DNA from: Candidatus Brevifilum fermentans | Lineage (GTDB): Bacteria > Chloroflexota > Anaerolineae > Anaerolineales > Villigracilaceae | DNA: 64,000 bases | Reading direction: 5' to 3' | Assembly (NCBI GenBank): GCA_945877125.1 | Contig: CAMCQT010000006.1 | Coordinates: 1-64,000, forward strand | Part shown: piece after piece, positions 54,696 to 63,060 of the stretch | Position numbering within the stretch: position 1 is the first letter of the stretch | Layout of the letters: each line of letters starts with the position of its first letter | Program-made: the position numbers and the translations under genes | Notes under the pieces: generated by a model | What the model saw: only the letters and a program-made list of their open reading frames with translations | Database searches by the model: none | Told to the model about the DNA's origin: nothing

Positions 54696-55085
54696 CTATT
54701 CACTAAATTCGTACTCTCCCGCATCTTCTTCCACGGCTAGCATGGGTTCTTCTGCGGGTCTCTTATCAAGGAATTGCAGGGTGAGCGCCACGACCTTCGT
54801 GAAATAGCGGGTCTCACCTTTGTCCTCGTATTTATCAGTTTTCAAGCGGCCTTCGATGAAAACAAGACTGCCTTTCTTCAAATACTCCTGGCAGACTTCG
54901 CCAAGCCGACCCCATGCTTCAATGTTGACCCACTCGGTGGATTCTTTTGTCTCGCCGTTTTTATCCTTCCAGCGATTATCCACGGCAAGGCTGAAATGGG
55001 TCACTTTTTTGCCTGTGGGGATGAACTTGCTTTCGGGGTCTTTGCCCAAACGACCGATCAGTTGAACACGGTTTAGAGTAGGCAT
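54696..55085 (-). CDS. ssb: Single-stranded DNA-binding protein
   Basis: 129 residues, an OB-fold: LNRVQLIGRLGKDPESKFIPTGKKVTHFSLAVDNRWKD, TEWVNIEAWGRLGEVCQEYLKKGSLVFIEGRLKTD and the final KVVALTLQFLDKR. It coats ssDNA in replication and repair and recruits partners by its tail. Here the linker is very short and the tail EEDAGEYEFSE is acidic but lacks the usual terminal D-I-P-F. Shorter than most housekeeping SSBs; it may be one of several in the genome. ATG follows CGGGGGAACC. Confidence 0.93.
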   Translation of the reverse strand: MPTLNRVQLIGRLGKDPESKFIPTGKKVTHFSLAVDNRWKDKNGETKESTEWVNIEAWGRLGEVCQEYLKKGSLVFIEGRLKTDKYEDKGETRYFTKVVALTLQFLDKRPAEEPMLAVEEDAGEYEFSE

Positions 55086-55187
55086 GGTTCCCCCGCTTTT
55101 GTTACGGTACCTTTAGATGCAGTGTTAAGTGTCATATAAGTCTCCTTTTTTATCTAAAAGATTATTGAATTGTGTCTTGCTGGATAA

Positions 55188-55219
55188 CATGCCAGCCCGA
55201 ACGGGTCGGTACTGGCATG
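55188..55219 (-). terminator. Hairpin downstream of the 55235 gene
   Basis: CATGCCAG and CTGGCATG arms with an inner CCCG-AA-CGGG; no strong T run. Confidence 0.5.
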
Positions 55220-55234
55220 GCATCGTTGTCAGAG

Positions 55235-55447
55235 TTATACTTGTTCTGCCGCGACCTGTTTCTTGAGGACGGGCAAGCCAGTCTTCATTTCGACAACGTC
55301 GTAGCCGGCGGGTACGGTATCCATCGCGCCTTCCTTGACTTCCTTCGAGAAGTAAAAGAGTGTGCGTTCCTTGCCGGTGGATGTAATGCTCTTCTTGCCG
55401 TGCAAATAGTAGGTAGTCCCTTTTGAGTTTGTAAATCCGTAAGCCAT
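55235..55447 (-). CDS. Small conserved hypothetical protein
   Basis: 70 residues, basic, beta-rich: GFTNSKGTTYYLHGKKSITSTGKERTLFYF, KEVKEGAMDTVPAGYDVVEMKTGLPVL. No known domain recognised. AAAGGAGATCAT precedes the ATG. It lies upstream of ssb on the same strand with a hairpin between. Confidence 0.65.
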   Translation of the reverse strand: MAYGFTNSKGTTYYLHGKKSITSTGKERTLFYFSKEVKEGAMDTVPAGYDVVEMKTGLPVLKKQVAAEQV

Positions 55448-55550
55448 TATGATCTCCTTTTTTTAGTTGGTTAATAAAGTGTAGAACAAAATTTCTAGCC
55501 TGTCAAGCCCCTGCAAGGTGATATGTATAGACAAATACGCCGGAGTAAAT

Positions 55551-56384
55551 ATGAAAACCGTATCCACCCTATTTGATTTAGGAGCCGCTCGCCTCTCTCT
55601 CAACGGGATGGTGGGTCTGGTGCCGACGATGGGATTCCTACACGAGGGGCATCTCTCGCTCATCCGCCGCGCAAAGTTGGAATGTGACAGCGTGGTGGTC
55701 AGCATCTTCATCAACCCCACGCAGTTCGGCGCAAACGAGGATCTGTCCAAGTATCCGCGTGACTTGGCGCGTGACCTGAGTCTGATCGAGCCGCTCGGCG
55801 TAGATTTGGTTTGGAATCCCACAGCGGAGGAAATGTATCCGGCTGGCTACCAAACCTGGGTTGAGGTGGATGCGCTCACTCGTCCGCTTGAAGGCTCGAT
55901 CAGAACCAGTCATTTCAAAGGTGTCACCACCGTCGTGGCGAAGTTATTCAACGCTGTCCAACCGCACAAGGCATATTTCGGTCAAAAGGATGCCCAGCAG
56001 GCGGCGGTCATCCGCCAGATGACGCGTGACTTGAATTTCCCGATTGAGATCATCGTCTGCCCGACCACACGTGAAGCAGATGGGCTGGCAATGTCGAGCC
56101 GCAATAAATATCTCGAAGGCGCCGACCGCCCCGCCGCGACTGTTTTGTTCCGCGCCCTGAGCGGGGCAAAATCAGCCTACGAGAGCGGCGAGCGCAATGC
56201 CGAGAAACTGCGAATAATTATGAAGGATACGCTTGCCTCCGAACCGCACGCGCAACCGCAATATATTTCGTGTGCCGACTACGACACGCTCGAAGAGTTG
56301 GAAGTGGTCAGCGGCAAAGCCCTGCTTTCGATGGCGGTATTGGTCGGCAAGACAAGGTTGATCGATAATTTTGTGCTGGGCTAA
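55551..56384 (+). CDS. panC: Pantoate--beta-alanine ligase
   Basis: 277 residues from the ATG at 55551 (CGGAG before it; an earlier in-frame ATG has nothing conserved). It joins pantoate and beta-alanine with ATP to make pantothenate, precursor of CoA. Motifs: VPTMGFLHEGHLSLI with the HIGH-like HEGH, FINPTQFGANEDLSKYPR, the pantoate-site VAKLFNAVQPHKAYFGQKDAQQ, and LAMSSRNKYL, the KMSKS-like loop. Full length. The alpha/beta hydrolase gene starts 4 bp after its stop, so they are co-transcribed. Confidence 0.97.
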   Translation: MKTVSTLFDLGAARLSLNGMVGLVPTMGFLHEGHLSLIRRAKLECDSVVVSIFINPTQFGANEDLSKYPRDLARDLSLIEPLGVDLVWNPTAEEMYPAGYQTWVEVDALTRPLEGSIRTSHFKGVTTVVAKLFNAVQPHKAYFGQKDAQQAAVIRQMTRDLNFPIEIIVCPTTREADGLAMSSRNKYLEGADRPAATVLFRALSGAKSAYESGERNAEKLRIIMKDTLASEPHAQPQYISCADYDTLEELEVVSGKALLSMAVLVGKTRLIDNFVLG

Positions 56385-56388
56385 AACC

Positions 56389-57285
56389 ATGAAACGCAAT
56401 CCACCCCGCCTGCGTTACTGGCTCAACCTGTCTGCAATGACGGCGCTTTCGCTGGTGGTTATATTTTTTATTTTGGTCATCTATGCCAGTGACCGCTGGG
56501 TGCAAGTTCGTCTTCAGCCCATGCGGATCATCTCAACGGGCGCCTCGCTCACAGAAAATAATATTCCCTTTCAAGATGTTGAGTTGATAACTTCAGATGG
56601 AATTAAGCTGTCGGCTTGGTACACTCCGCCCGCCGCCACAGGCAACGGCTCGCTGATCCTGGTCGCACACGGCTACAACGATAATCGCCCTGAAAGCATT
56701 TATGTGATGCTCGCAAAGCACGGCTACGGCGTTCTCGCATGGGATTTCCGCGCGCACGGTTTGAGCGGCGGCGAGACCTGCACCCTGGGATACGACGAAC
56801 AACTGGATGCGGAAGCCGCGCTGGACTTCGCGCTGAGTCAGCCAGATGTGAAGCACATCGGCGCGTGGGGCGGCTCGATGGGAGCTGCTACCGTTATCCT
56901 GACAGCTTCCAAACACCCTGAGATCGAAGCCGTTGTCAGCGACAGCGCCTTCCCCACGCTGGAAGATGTGATGAGATTGAACACCCCGATCAAAATTATG
57001 CAGCCGTTCGTGTTGTTTTTTGGAGAACGATTAAGCGGCTCGAAAATAGATCAAGTGCGCCCCGTGGACGAGATCGCGAAGATCAGTCCGCGTGCTGTGT
57101 TTATCATTGACGGCTGGGAAGGCGCAGCAGTCGCCATGAACTCACCCTATCGCCTCATGGATGCGGCGGGCGAGCCAAAACAATTATGGGTCGAAGATGG
57201 GGTTCCGCATTTGGGGACGTATGAAAATAATCCCAAACGATATGAAAAACGGGTGATTGAATTTTTCGATGAATATCTAAAATAA
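56389..57285 (+). CDS. Membrane-anchored alpha/beta hydrolase
   Basis: 298 residues from the ATG at 56389. TM helix at about 14-34 (MTALSLVVIFFILVIYASD), then an alpha/beta hydrolase core: LILVAHGYNDNRPESI, VLAWDFRAHGLSGG, the nucleophile elbow GAWGGSMGAATVIL (Ser), acid Asp in FIIDGWEG and His in GVPHLGTYE. It resembles BEM46/YqkD-type serine hydrolases of unknown substrate. It shares a transcript with panC but has no evident link to pantothenate synthesis. Confidence 0.9.
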   Translation: MKRNPPRLRYWLNLSAMTALSLVVIFFILVIYASDRWVQVRLQPMRIISTGASLTENNIPFQDVELITSDGIKLSAWYTPPAATGNGSLILVAHGYNDNRPESIYVMLAKHGYGVLAWDFRAHGLSGGETCTLGYDEQLDAEAALDFALSQPDVKHIGAWGGSMGAATVILTASKHPEIEAVVSDSAFPTLEDVMRLNTPIKIMQPFVLFFGERLSGSKIDQVRPVDEIAKISPRAVFIIDGWEGAAVAMNSPYRLMDAAGEPKQLWVEDGVPHLGTYENNPKRYEKRVIEFFDEYLK

Positions 57286-57294
57286 ATATTATTA

Positions 57295-57338
57295 AATACC
57301 GCCCCAAAGTTTTAGCGCGGCAACTTTGGGGCGGTATT
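57295..57338. terminator. Terminator after the hydrolase gene
   Basis: AATACCGCCCCAAAGTT and AACTTTGGGGCGGTATT arms; works for both convergent genes. Confidence 0.92.
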
Positions 57339-57360
57339 GTTTCCTGATGGATCCGACTAT

Positions 57361-57660
57361 TTACTTTCCAGTTTTCTGCCACAATGTGGCAGTATTTTCC
57401 TGGAGAAATATATCCTTGCTGATGTGTTCGCCGATCTTGGTGACAAGGTTGGGGTATTTGATCAGCCGCATGGCAATTTGACCGTGGACAATTTGGAAGG
57501 GTCTCTCGCTTTTAGCATATTCCACCAAAGCCTGAACATAAAGCCGCTGATGTTCCTGCGCCAGTTTCAAGATAAACTCATGCGAGTCGAATTTGTTTGG
57601 CATTAAAGCAATGACCTGTTCATAAACGGCTTCAAGCGATTCGAATTCAGATGCAGACAT
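57361..57660 (-). CDS. Hypothetical protein
   Basis: 99 residues, all-helical and amphipathic (SEFESLEAVYEQVIALM; FILKLAQEHQRLYVQALVEYA; GQIAMRLIKYPNLVTKIGEHI). AAAGGAGAG precedes the ATG. No family recognised; the compact helical form could be a small adaptor. Confidence 0.6.
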   Translation of the reverse strand: MSASEFESLEAVYEQVIALMPNKFDSHEFILKLAQEHQRLYVQALVEYAKSERPFQIVHGQIAMRLIKYPNLVTKIGEHISKDIFLQENTATLWQKTGK

Positions 57661-58131
57661 TATTCTCTCCTTTTGAAATTATTTTCAAAAATTCTCGTTC
57701 AACAACTATCAATGGATCATTTCCTTACCGTTGAGCTTTTTTGAAATTTGGCGCAATATCCTCCTCAAGGTGGAATGCACCAATTATAGGTCAGTTTTAT
57801 TTAAAACAGAACTGACGCAAAGAGGGTCTCTGGGGATTGCTGTGATTAAAACCTTTCGAACACGGATTTGACGGATTTCACTGACATGCACGGATTTTCC
57901 ATGGGGGAAATTCGTTCTTTTCCGTGCAATCTGTGTACCAGCGAAGCGTCACGACAAACCCTAAAGAGCCAAACCGTTTTAGCTTATAATTTTTGATAAA
58001 TCTGCGTTTATCTGCGTCCCAATTTAAAAACTGTCCCGTGACTAGTATCTTCTCAAAAACATGGGGAAAGGTGACAGTCACCTGGTTACCCAGAAATATT
58101 GAGACGATACCAGTCTCTTCCCGGTTAGAGT
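57661..58131. repeat. Repeat-filled spacer
   Basis: Contains the CACGGATTTGACGGATTTCA-type repeat (about 57862-58020, with TCTGCGTTTATCTGCGTCCC near its end) and the short palindrome AGGTGACAGTCACCT (58069-58083). No gene seen. Confidence 0.6.
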
Positions 58132-58380
58132 TTACTTGATTCTTATTTTTACCGCTGCGTTCGTACCAATGATATCTGTCAGATCCACATTTTCGGACAG
58201 TTTGATCTTGATAGGGATCAACTGGGTTACCTTGGTATACGTACCGGAGGTTGTAAAGCTGGTGGCTGAACCGGCAAGTTCTGTCGAGGTCACAGTATTG
58301 AAATCCTCTACATAACCATCAAAACTCCTGCCGTACGCATCCAATGAAACTGATACGCGCCGTGATATACACACAATTCC
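58132..58380 (-). pseudogene. C-terminal remnant of an HlyD/EmrA-type adaptor
   Basis: Reading upstream from the stop at 58132: SVSLDAYGRSFDGYVEDFNT, SGTYTKVTQLIPIKIKLSEN and TNAAVKIRIK. This is the pattern of the last beta-domain of membrane-fusion proteins (V-x-x-D-x-x-x-x-x-F-x-G-x-V; x-x-Q-x-x-P-V-x-I). The N-terminal 250 or so residues are missing: upstream the frame passes antisense through the PBP gene start. It is a leftover of a gene displaced when the PBP region was joined here. Confidence 0.6.
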
Positions 58381-58414
58381 ACCGTCGTCCCCGCCCCAGA
58401 GTAAAATAGGGGTT

Positions 58415-60934
58415 ATGCAAAAATACCTTCCCATCCTCCGCTCGCGCCGTGAACGGCGACTCGCAAAACAGCGCGCAGACTCCAATCGCGCGCGCGGCGC
58501 ACTGCTCAGTGTGGGCATGGTCTTTTCGATCTTCCTCGCCGCGCTGATTTTTCTTGGCGCGTTTGCGTATGCCGATGTGACCCGCGACCTGCCCTCCGTT
58601 GAAATTTTGCCGCGCTTGCTCAACCCGCCGAATGGACTTTTGCTTGAGCCTACACACGTTTATGATCGCACAGGGTTGCAGTTGCTTTTTACTTTTGCCA
58701 CCGAAAATTCGCCGCGCCGCTACATCCCCATCAACGAACAAAACCCACAACATATTCCCGCCAATTTAATTGAGTCTGTCGTTGCCGTTGCCGACCCGCG
58801 TTTTTGGTCGCACTCGGGATATTCGATTCAAGGCTTCAACGATCCTGATCTGCACCCAACCATCGCGCAAAAATTGGTCGGCGAATTGATTCTTTACAAC
58901 GAAGAACCGTCCACCCGCCGCGCCGTCCGCGAGCGGATTCTTGCGGCGCAGATCACCGCGCAATTCGGGCGCACGCAGATCATAGAGTGGTATCTCAACA
59001 GCGCGCACTTTGGCAACTACGCCTTCGGCGTCGAAGCCGCCGCCCAGCTTTATTTTGGCAAAGCCGCCGAGCAGCTCACGCTGGCTGAATCCGCGATTCT
59101 GGCATCCACCAGCGAGACCCCCGCGCTCAATCCGCTGGATGCTCCGCAGGTGGCGTTGCAGCGCGGACGCGAAGTGATTTATATTTTGAACGGGCTGGGC
59201 GTTGTGGATGAAAAGGATGCAGTGGCCGCGTTGGCAGAGACGCCCGAAATTCAGCCCGCGCCGCCCGCTGCGCCCGAGCCTGCTCCGGCTTTCGTCAACA
59301 TGGTTCTGGCTCAGGCAGAGTCGCAAATTCCGCGTGACCGAATCGAACGCGGTGGATTGAATATCATCACCACATTAAATTATGACTTGCAGGAACAAGC
59401 CGCCTGCGCCACAGAAGTCTACGCCGCGCGCATGGCCGGGCTTGCCGAGCCAAAACAGAATTGCGAATCCGCGCGGCTGCTGCCGTCACTTCCGCCCGCC
59501 GTCACCCTCGCAGATTCGTCTGCAAGTGCGCTGATCCTCGACCCGAATAATGGACAAGTGCTGGCGTTGGTCGGCGAGACTGTTCAAGGCGTAGAAACTC
59601 CTCTCGTGACCGCACACAGCTCAGGGTCGAGTCTGGATGCGTTTGTCTATTTGACAGGATTCACCCGAGGGCTGAGTCCCGCCTCATTAACGTGGGATGT
59701 CCCCAGCGAGTCACCCATCCAAAACTTTGACGGTGAATTTCACGGGCCGCTGCGGCTGCGAATGGCTCTGGCCAATGATTACCAGGTGCCGGTGGAAGCG
59801 TTGAAGGCGCAAATGGGAATCGAGAACGTGACCAATATTGCGTCCTCGTTTGGGATTGAGTTGAATGGGCAAGTATCCATGCTGAAACTTGCGGGCGCGT
59901 ACGGCGTGTTTGGCAAGCAGGGGATTTATTTTGGGCAGAATATTGGCGAGGACTTTTTGCCCGCCGCCGTGCTGCGCGTGGAAAGCGCCGACCATGCCGT
60001 GCTGTTAGATTGGACTCTGCCGCAGGCAAAACCTGTGCTAACTCCCGCGCTCGCATATTTGATGACGAATATTTTGAGCGACGAAACTGCGCGCCTGCCT
60101 TCGCTCGGCAGGTCAAACACGCTGGAGATCGGCAGACCCGCAGGCGTGAAAGTTGGTCAAACGATTGACGGACTCGACACGTGGGTTGTTGGGTACACGC
60201 CTTCACATGTGGTCGCAACCTGGACGGGAGTACACAGCCCCGATGCGAATGAAACTGTCTCGCCGCGTTTTCCGGCGGTGTTGTGGAATGCGTTGATGCA
60301 GCTCGCCTCGGGCAATGCCCCCGCGGATGGTTGGTCTGTGCCTCAGGGAGTTTCCACGCTGACAGTCTGCGACCCTTCGGGAATGCTGCCCACAAAAGAA
60401 TGTCCGAATTTGGTGAGCGAAGTTTTCCTAAACGGCAGTGAGCCAATTCAAGCGGATACTTTGTATCGTGAGTTTGGAGTCAACCGGGAAACGGGTTTGC
60501 TTGCCACGGTGTTCACGCCGCCCGAGTTGGTTGAAAAACGAGTGTACATGCTTGTCCCCGAAACCGCACGCGATTGGGCACTGAGCGCAGGCTTGGAGAT
60601 TCCGCCTACTTCGTATGATGCCATTCAAGCCCCGCCCGTAAAACCAACCGCCAACATCACGGCTCCCGAATTATTTGCAGAAGTCAGCGGCGTTGTCAAA
60701 TTTATCGGCACGGCTTCAGGTGAAAATTTTAGTTATTATCGCGTACAGATCGGCAAGGGATTAAATCCGCAGGAATGGATTCAACTCGGCGGCGATGTAA
60801 TTACTCCCGTCGAAAACGGCGTGCTGACCGAATGGGATACAAAAGGTTTAAGCGGGTTGTACGCGGTTCAATTGCTGGTCGTGCGGACAGATCAACGGGT
60901 GGATACGGCAGTAATTCAGGTGACGGTGAAATAG
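58415..60934 (+). CDS. PBP1A-like protein with degenerate catalytic sites
   Basis: 839 residues with the layout of a class A PBP: TM helix (31-52), GT51-like domain (about 80-250), transpeptidase-like domain (about 365-650) and a C-terminal Ig-like domain. Every catalytic motif is changed. The GT Glu of A-T-E-D-x-x-F is Ala 126 (AVADPRF). SxxK is SSLD (405-408), SxN is DYQ (455-457), KTG is KVG (579-581). Fold-determining parts are kept (WYLNSAHFGNYAFGVEAAAQLYFGK; TWVVGYTP). It is therefore an inferred pseudoenzyme, perhaps a scaffold or regulator of the active PBP at 30746. Its first 566 bp also occur at 5996-6561. Confidence 0.9.
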   Translation: MQKYLPILRSRRERRLAKQRADSNRARGALLSVGMVFSIFLAALIFLGAFAYADVTRDLPSVEILPRLLNPPNGLLLEPTHVYDRTGLQLLFTFATENSPRRYIPINEQNPQHIPANLIESVVAVADPRFWSHSGYSIQGFNDPDLHPTIAQKLVGELILYNEEPSTRRAVRERILAAQITAQFGRTQIIEWYLNSAHFGNYAFGVEAAAQLYFGKAAEQLTLAESAILASTSETPALNPLDAPQVALQRGREVIYILNGLGVVDEKDAVAALAETPEIQPAPPAAPEPAPAFVNMVLAQAESQIPRDRIERGGLNIITTLNYDLQEQAACATEVYAARMAGLAEPKQNCESARLLPSLPPAVTLADSSASALILDPNNGQVLALVGETVQGVETPLVTAHSSGSSLDAFVYLTGFTRGLSPASLTWDVPSESPIQNFDGEFHGPLRLRMALANDYQVPVEALKAQMGIENVTNIASSFGIELNGQVSMLKLAGAYGVFGKQGIYFGQNIGEDFLPAAVLRVESADHAVLLDWTLPQAKPVLTPALAYLMTNILSDETARLPSLGRSNTLEIGRPAGVKVGQTIDGLDTWVVGYTPSHVVATWTGVHSPDANETVSPRFPAVLWNALMQLASGNAPADGWSVPQGVSTLTVCDPSGMLPTKECPNLVSEVFLNGSEPIQADTLYREFGVNRETGLLATVFTPPELVEKRVYMLVPETARDWALSAGLEIPPTSYDAIQAPPVKPTANITAPELFAEVSGVVKFIGTASGENFSYYRVQIGKGLNPQEWIQLGGDVITPVENGVLTEWDTKGLSGLYAVQLLVVRTDQRVDTAVIQVTVK

Positions 60935-60946
60935 CGAATAAAATAT

Positions 60947-60980
60947 AAAAAAGCCGCTGAAAATTATTCTCAGCGGCTTC
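60947..60980. terminator. Terminator between convergent genes
   Basis: AAGCCGCTGA and TCAGCGGCTT arms with A-rich left flank. Confidence 0.85.
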
Positions 60981-61010
60981 ATCCTTCATCCTTTATCTTT
61001 CATCATTTCC

Positions 61011-61988
61011 CTATCTCGCCAGCACCTTCGTCATTTCATAGTATTCCATGTTCACATTGCGCTTGTTGCTGATCACATCCAAAAGCGGAATGTACTCAAT
61101 GTTTTTGCCTTGCAATCCGGTCATCACGCCGTGCTTGCCTTCGAGTAGCGCCTCAACGGCTTTGACTCCCATGCGTGAGGCCAGCAGACGGTCATAGGCA
61201 GTCGGCGAGCCGCCGCGTTGAATGTGACCGAGAATGCTCACACGTGTTTTGAAGCCCACATCAAGCGTGTCAATTTTTGCCACCAGTTCAGTAGTGTCAA
61301 TGGCTGAACCTTCTGCATTCATGATGATCGCGTGCGTCTTGCCGCGTTGATAGGCATTCGCCACAGATGCGGCCACTTCCTCCCATGTAACAGGCACTTC
61401 AGGAACCAGCACCATTTCTGCACCGCAGACAATTCCCGCCATCACTGCGAGATAGCCGCTGTTGCGTCCCATGGTTTCGATCACAAACGCGCGCTGATGA
61501 GACGATGCGGTATCGCGTAATTTATCCACGGCTTCCATGATGGTGTTCATGGCGGTATCTGTGCCGATGGAAATATCCGTGCCCCAAACGTCATTGTCAA
61601 TACTGCCGGGGAGACCGACAACTTTTATCCCTTTTTGTGAAAGCGCGTGCGCGCCAGTCAGTGACCCCTCACCCCCGATCACGATCAACGCATCCATGCC
61701 GGCTTCATTCATCTTGCGGATCGCGTCGCGCTGACCCGCAGGTTCCATAAAACGCTTGCTGCGGCAGGTGAGCAATATCGTTCCGCCGCGCTGGAAAATT
61801 CCGCCGACAGAACGCGCATCCATGGCATGAAACTCGCCATTGATAAGTCCTTCGTATCCATTGTTAATACCGATCACATTTATGTTTTTCGTAAATGCGG
61901 TGCGGACTACGGCGCGGATGGCCGCGTTCATGCCGGGGGCGTCGCCGCCGGAAGTTAATATCCCTATTGTTGTTATTTTATCTACCAT
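61011..61988 (-). CDS. pfkA: 6-phosphofructokinase
   Basis: 325 residues from the ATG at 61988, one base after the rnz stop. It phosphorylates fructose 6-phosphate to the 1,6-bisphosphate in glycolysis. Motifs: ILTSGGDAPGMNAAIR, GGTILLTCRSKRF, VIGGEGSLTGA (the GGxGS form of ATP-dependent enzymes rather than GGDD of PPi enzymes), LPGSIDNDVWGTDISIGTDTA with the catalytic D-x-D, ETMGRNSGYLA and LGHIQRGGSPTAYDR. The acidic GGEGS in place of GGDGS is a minor variant. Co-transcribed with rnz. Confidence 0.96.
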   Translation of the reverse strand: MVDKITTIGILTSGGDAPGMNAAIRAVVRTAFTKNINVIGINNGYEGLINGEFHAMDARSVGGIFQRGGTILLTCRSKRFMEPAGQRDAIRKMNEAGMDALIVIGGEGSLTGAHALSQKGIKVVGLPGSIDNDVWGTDISIGTDTAMNTIMEAVDKLRDTASSHQRAFVIETMGRNSGYLAVMAGIVCGAEMVLVPEVPVTWEEVAASVANAYQRGKTHAIIMNAEGSAIDTTELVAKIDTLDVGFKTRVSILGHIQRGGSPTAYDRLLASRMGVKAVEALLEGKHGVMTGLQGKNIEYIPLLDVISNKRNVNMEYYEMTKVLAR

Positions 61989-61989
61989 T

Positions 61990-62937
61990 TTATATTTCTC
62001 TCTTAATTTGATATGTGTCAAAATCGCGTGCGACAACCGCATTTGGAAAAATGGATTGCGCTTCGACAATCACATCTTTTTCACGATAGCGTCGCGAAAT
62101 ATGAGTAAGTATAAGTTTCTTAACCCCTGCTTTTATGGCAAGGTCTGCACCCATGCGCGCGGTGAGATGAGAAAACTGCTTCGCCATATCTGCTTCTTCA
62201 TCCAGATATGTGGACTCGATGACAAGTCCGTCCGCGTCTTTGCACACCTCGAGCAGGTTATCTGTTCGACCGGCATCGCCGACCACCACGAGTTTACTGC
62301 CTTTTTCCCACGGACCCAGCACATCGTCAGGTGTGACGATTTTGCCGTCGGGCAGGGTGATCTCTTTTCCAGCAACCAGGTCACGGCGTTCGGGTCCAAA
62401 CGGTACGCCAAGTTCATCAGCTTTTTGTGACAGGAACGGGCGGCGCGCCTTTTCTTCGAAAATATATCCAAGACAATCGGGTCCGCGATGCGTCACCGAA
62501 AATGCAGTCACCGTAAAATCATCCGCTTCAAAGACAATGCCAGGCTTGATCTCTTTCAACATCAAAGGCATGGGAGGCTGGTTGCCGCGCAGAACGACAT
62601 CATACAAAAGCGTCCGCACGCGTTCCAGCGTACTGCGTCCGCCGAAGATCGTCAGCTCATCAATTGATTCCCAACGCAACAGCGTGGATAGCAATCCGCC
62701 CAATCCCAGGATGTGGTCAAGATGACCGTGCGTTAATAGAATACGCGTCAGCCGTTTAAAGCCGATACCCGATTGAAGAATCTGTCTTTGTGTGCCTTCG
62801 CCGCAATCAATAAGGAAGCGATACTCGTTATGAGAAACGACCTGTCCCGAAAGTCCGCGCTTTGCAGAAGGCGCAGAAGCGGATGTGCCAAGAAAAAGTA
62901 TTTCGAACAATGTTTGAGTCCTTGCGCTAATCAACAA
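61990..62937 (-). CDS. rnz: Ribonuclease Z
   Basis: 315 residues. Metallo-beta-lactamase fold endonuclease that trims tRNA 3' ends. LFLGTSASAPSAKRGLSG, LIDCGEGTQRQI, LLTHGHLDHILGLGG (the zinc motif HxHxDH at about 70-75), VVGDAGRTDN and VIESTYLDEEADMAKQFSHLTA, then ILTHISRRY. The insert from about residue 180 to 210 is the tRNA-binding exosite region. The true start may be slightly downstream of the ATG at 62937; the conserved part begins at about residue 12. pfkA follows. Confidence 0.94.
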   Translation of the reverse strand: MLISARTQTLFEILFLGTSASAPSAKRGLSGQVVSHNEYRFLIDCGEGTQRQILQSGIGFKRLTRILLTHGHLDHILGLGGLLSTLLRWESIDELTIFGGRSTLERVRTLLYDVVLRGNQPPMPLMLKEIKPGIVFEADDFTVTAFSVTHRGPDCLGYIFEEKARRPFLSQKADELGVPFGPERRDLVAGKEITLPDGKIVTPDDVLGPWEKGSKLVVVGDAGRTDNLLEVCKDADGLVIESTYLDEEADMAKQFSHLTARMGADLAIKAGVKKLILTHISRRYREKDVIVEAQSIFPNAVVARDFDTYQIKREI

Positions 62938-63008
62938 TGGATCGCACGGTATTTTTGGGCTACGAAATTTATCCCCGCAATTGTACCTTAAAGAAAATAG
63001 ACCATTAG

Positions 63009-63017
63009 TGCTATAAT
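63009..63017 (+). promoter_or_regulatory. Extended -10 promoter of ftsK
   Basis: TGCTATAAT, about 44 bp before the ATG at 63061; no good -35. Confidence 0.6.
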
Positions 63018-63060
63018 CTTTTTTGTACTTTTATCCTTCATCCTTCATCCTTTTAAATTC

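Noticed and set aside
58132-58753. ORFs antisense to the start of the pseudo-PBP
   Set aside because: Antisense shadows; only the part before 58380 resembles a real protein end.
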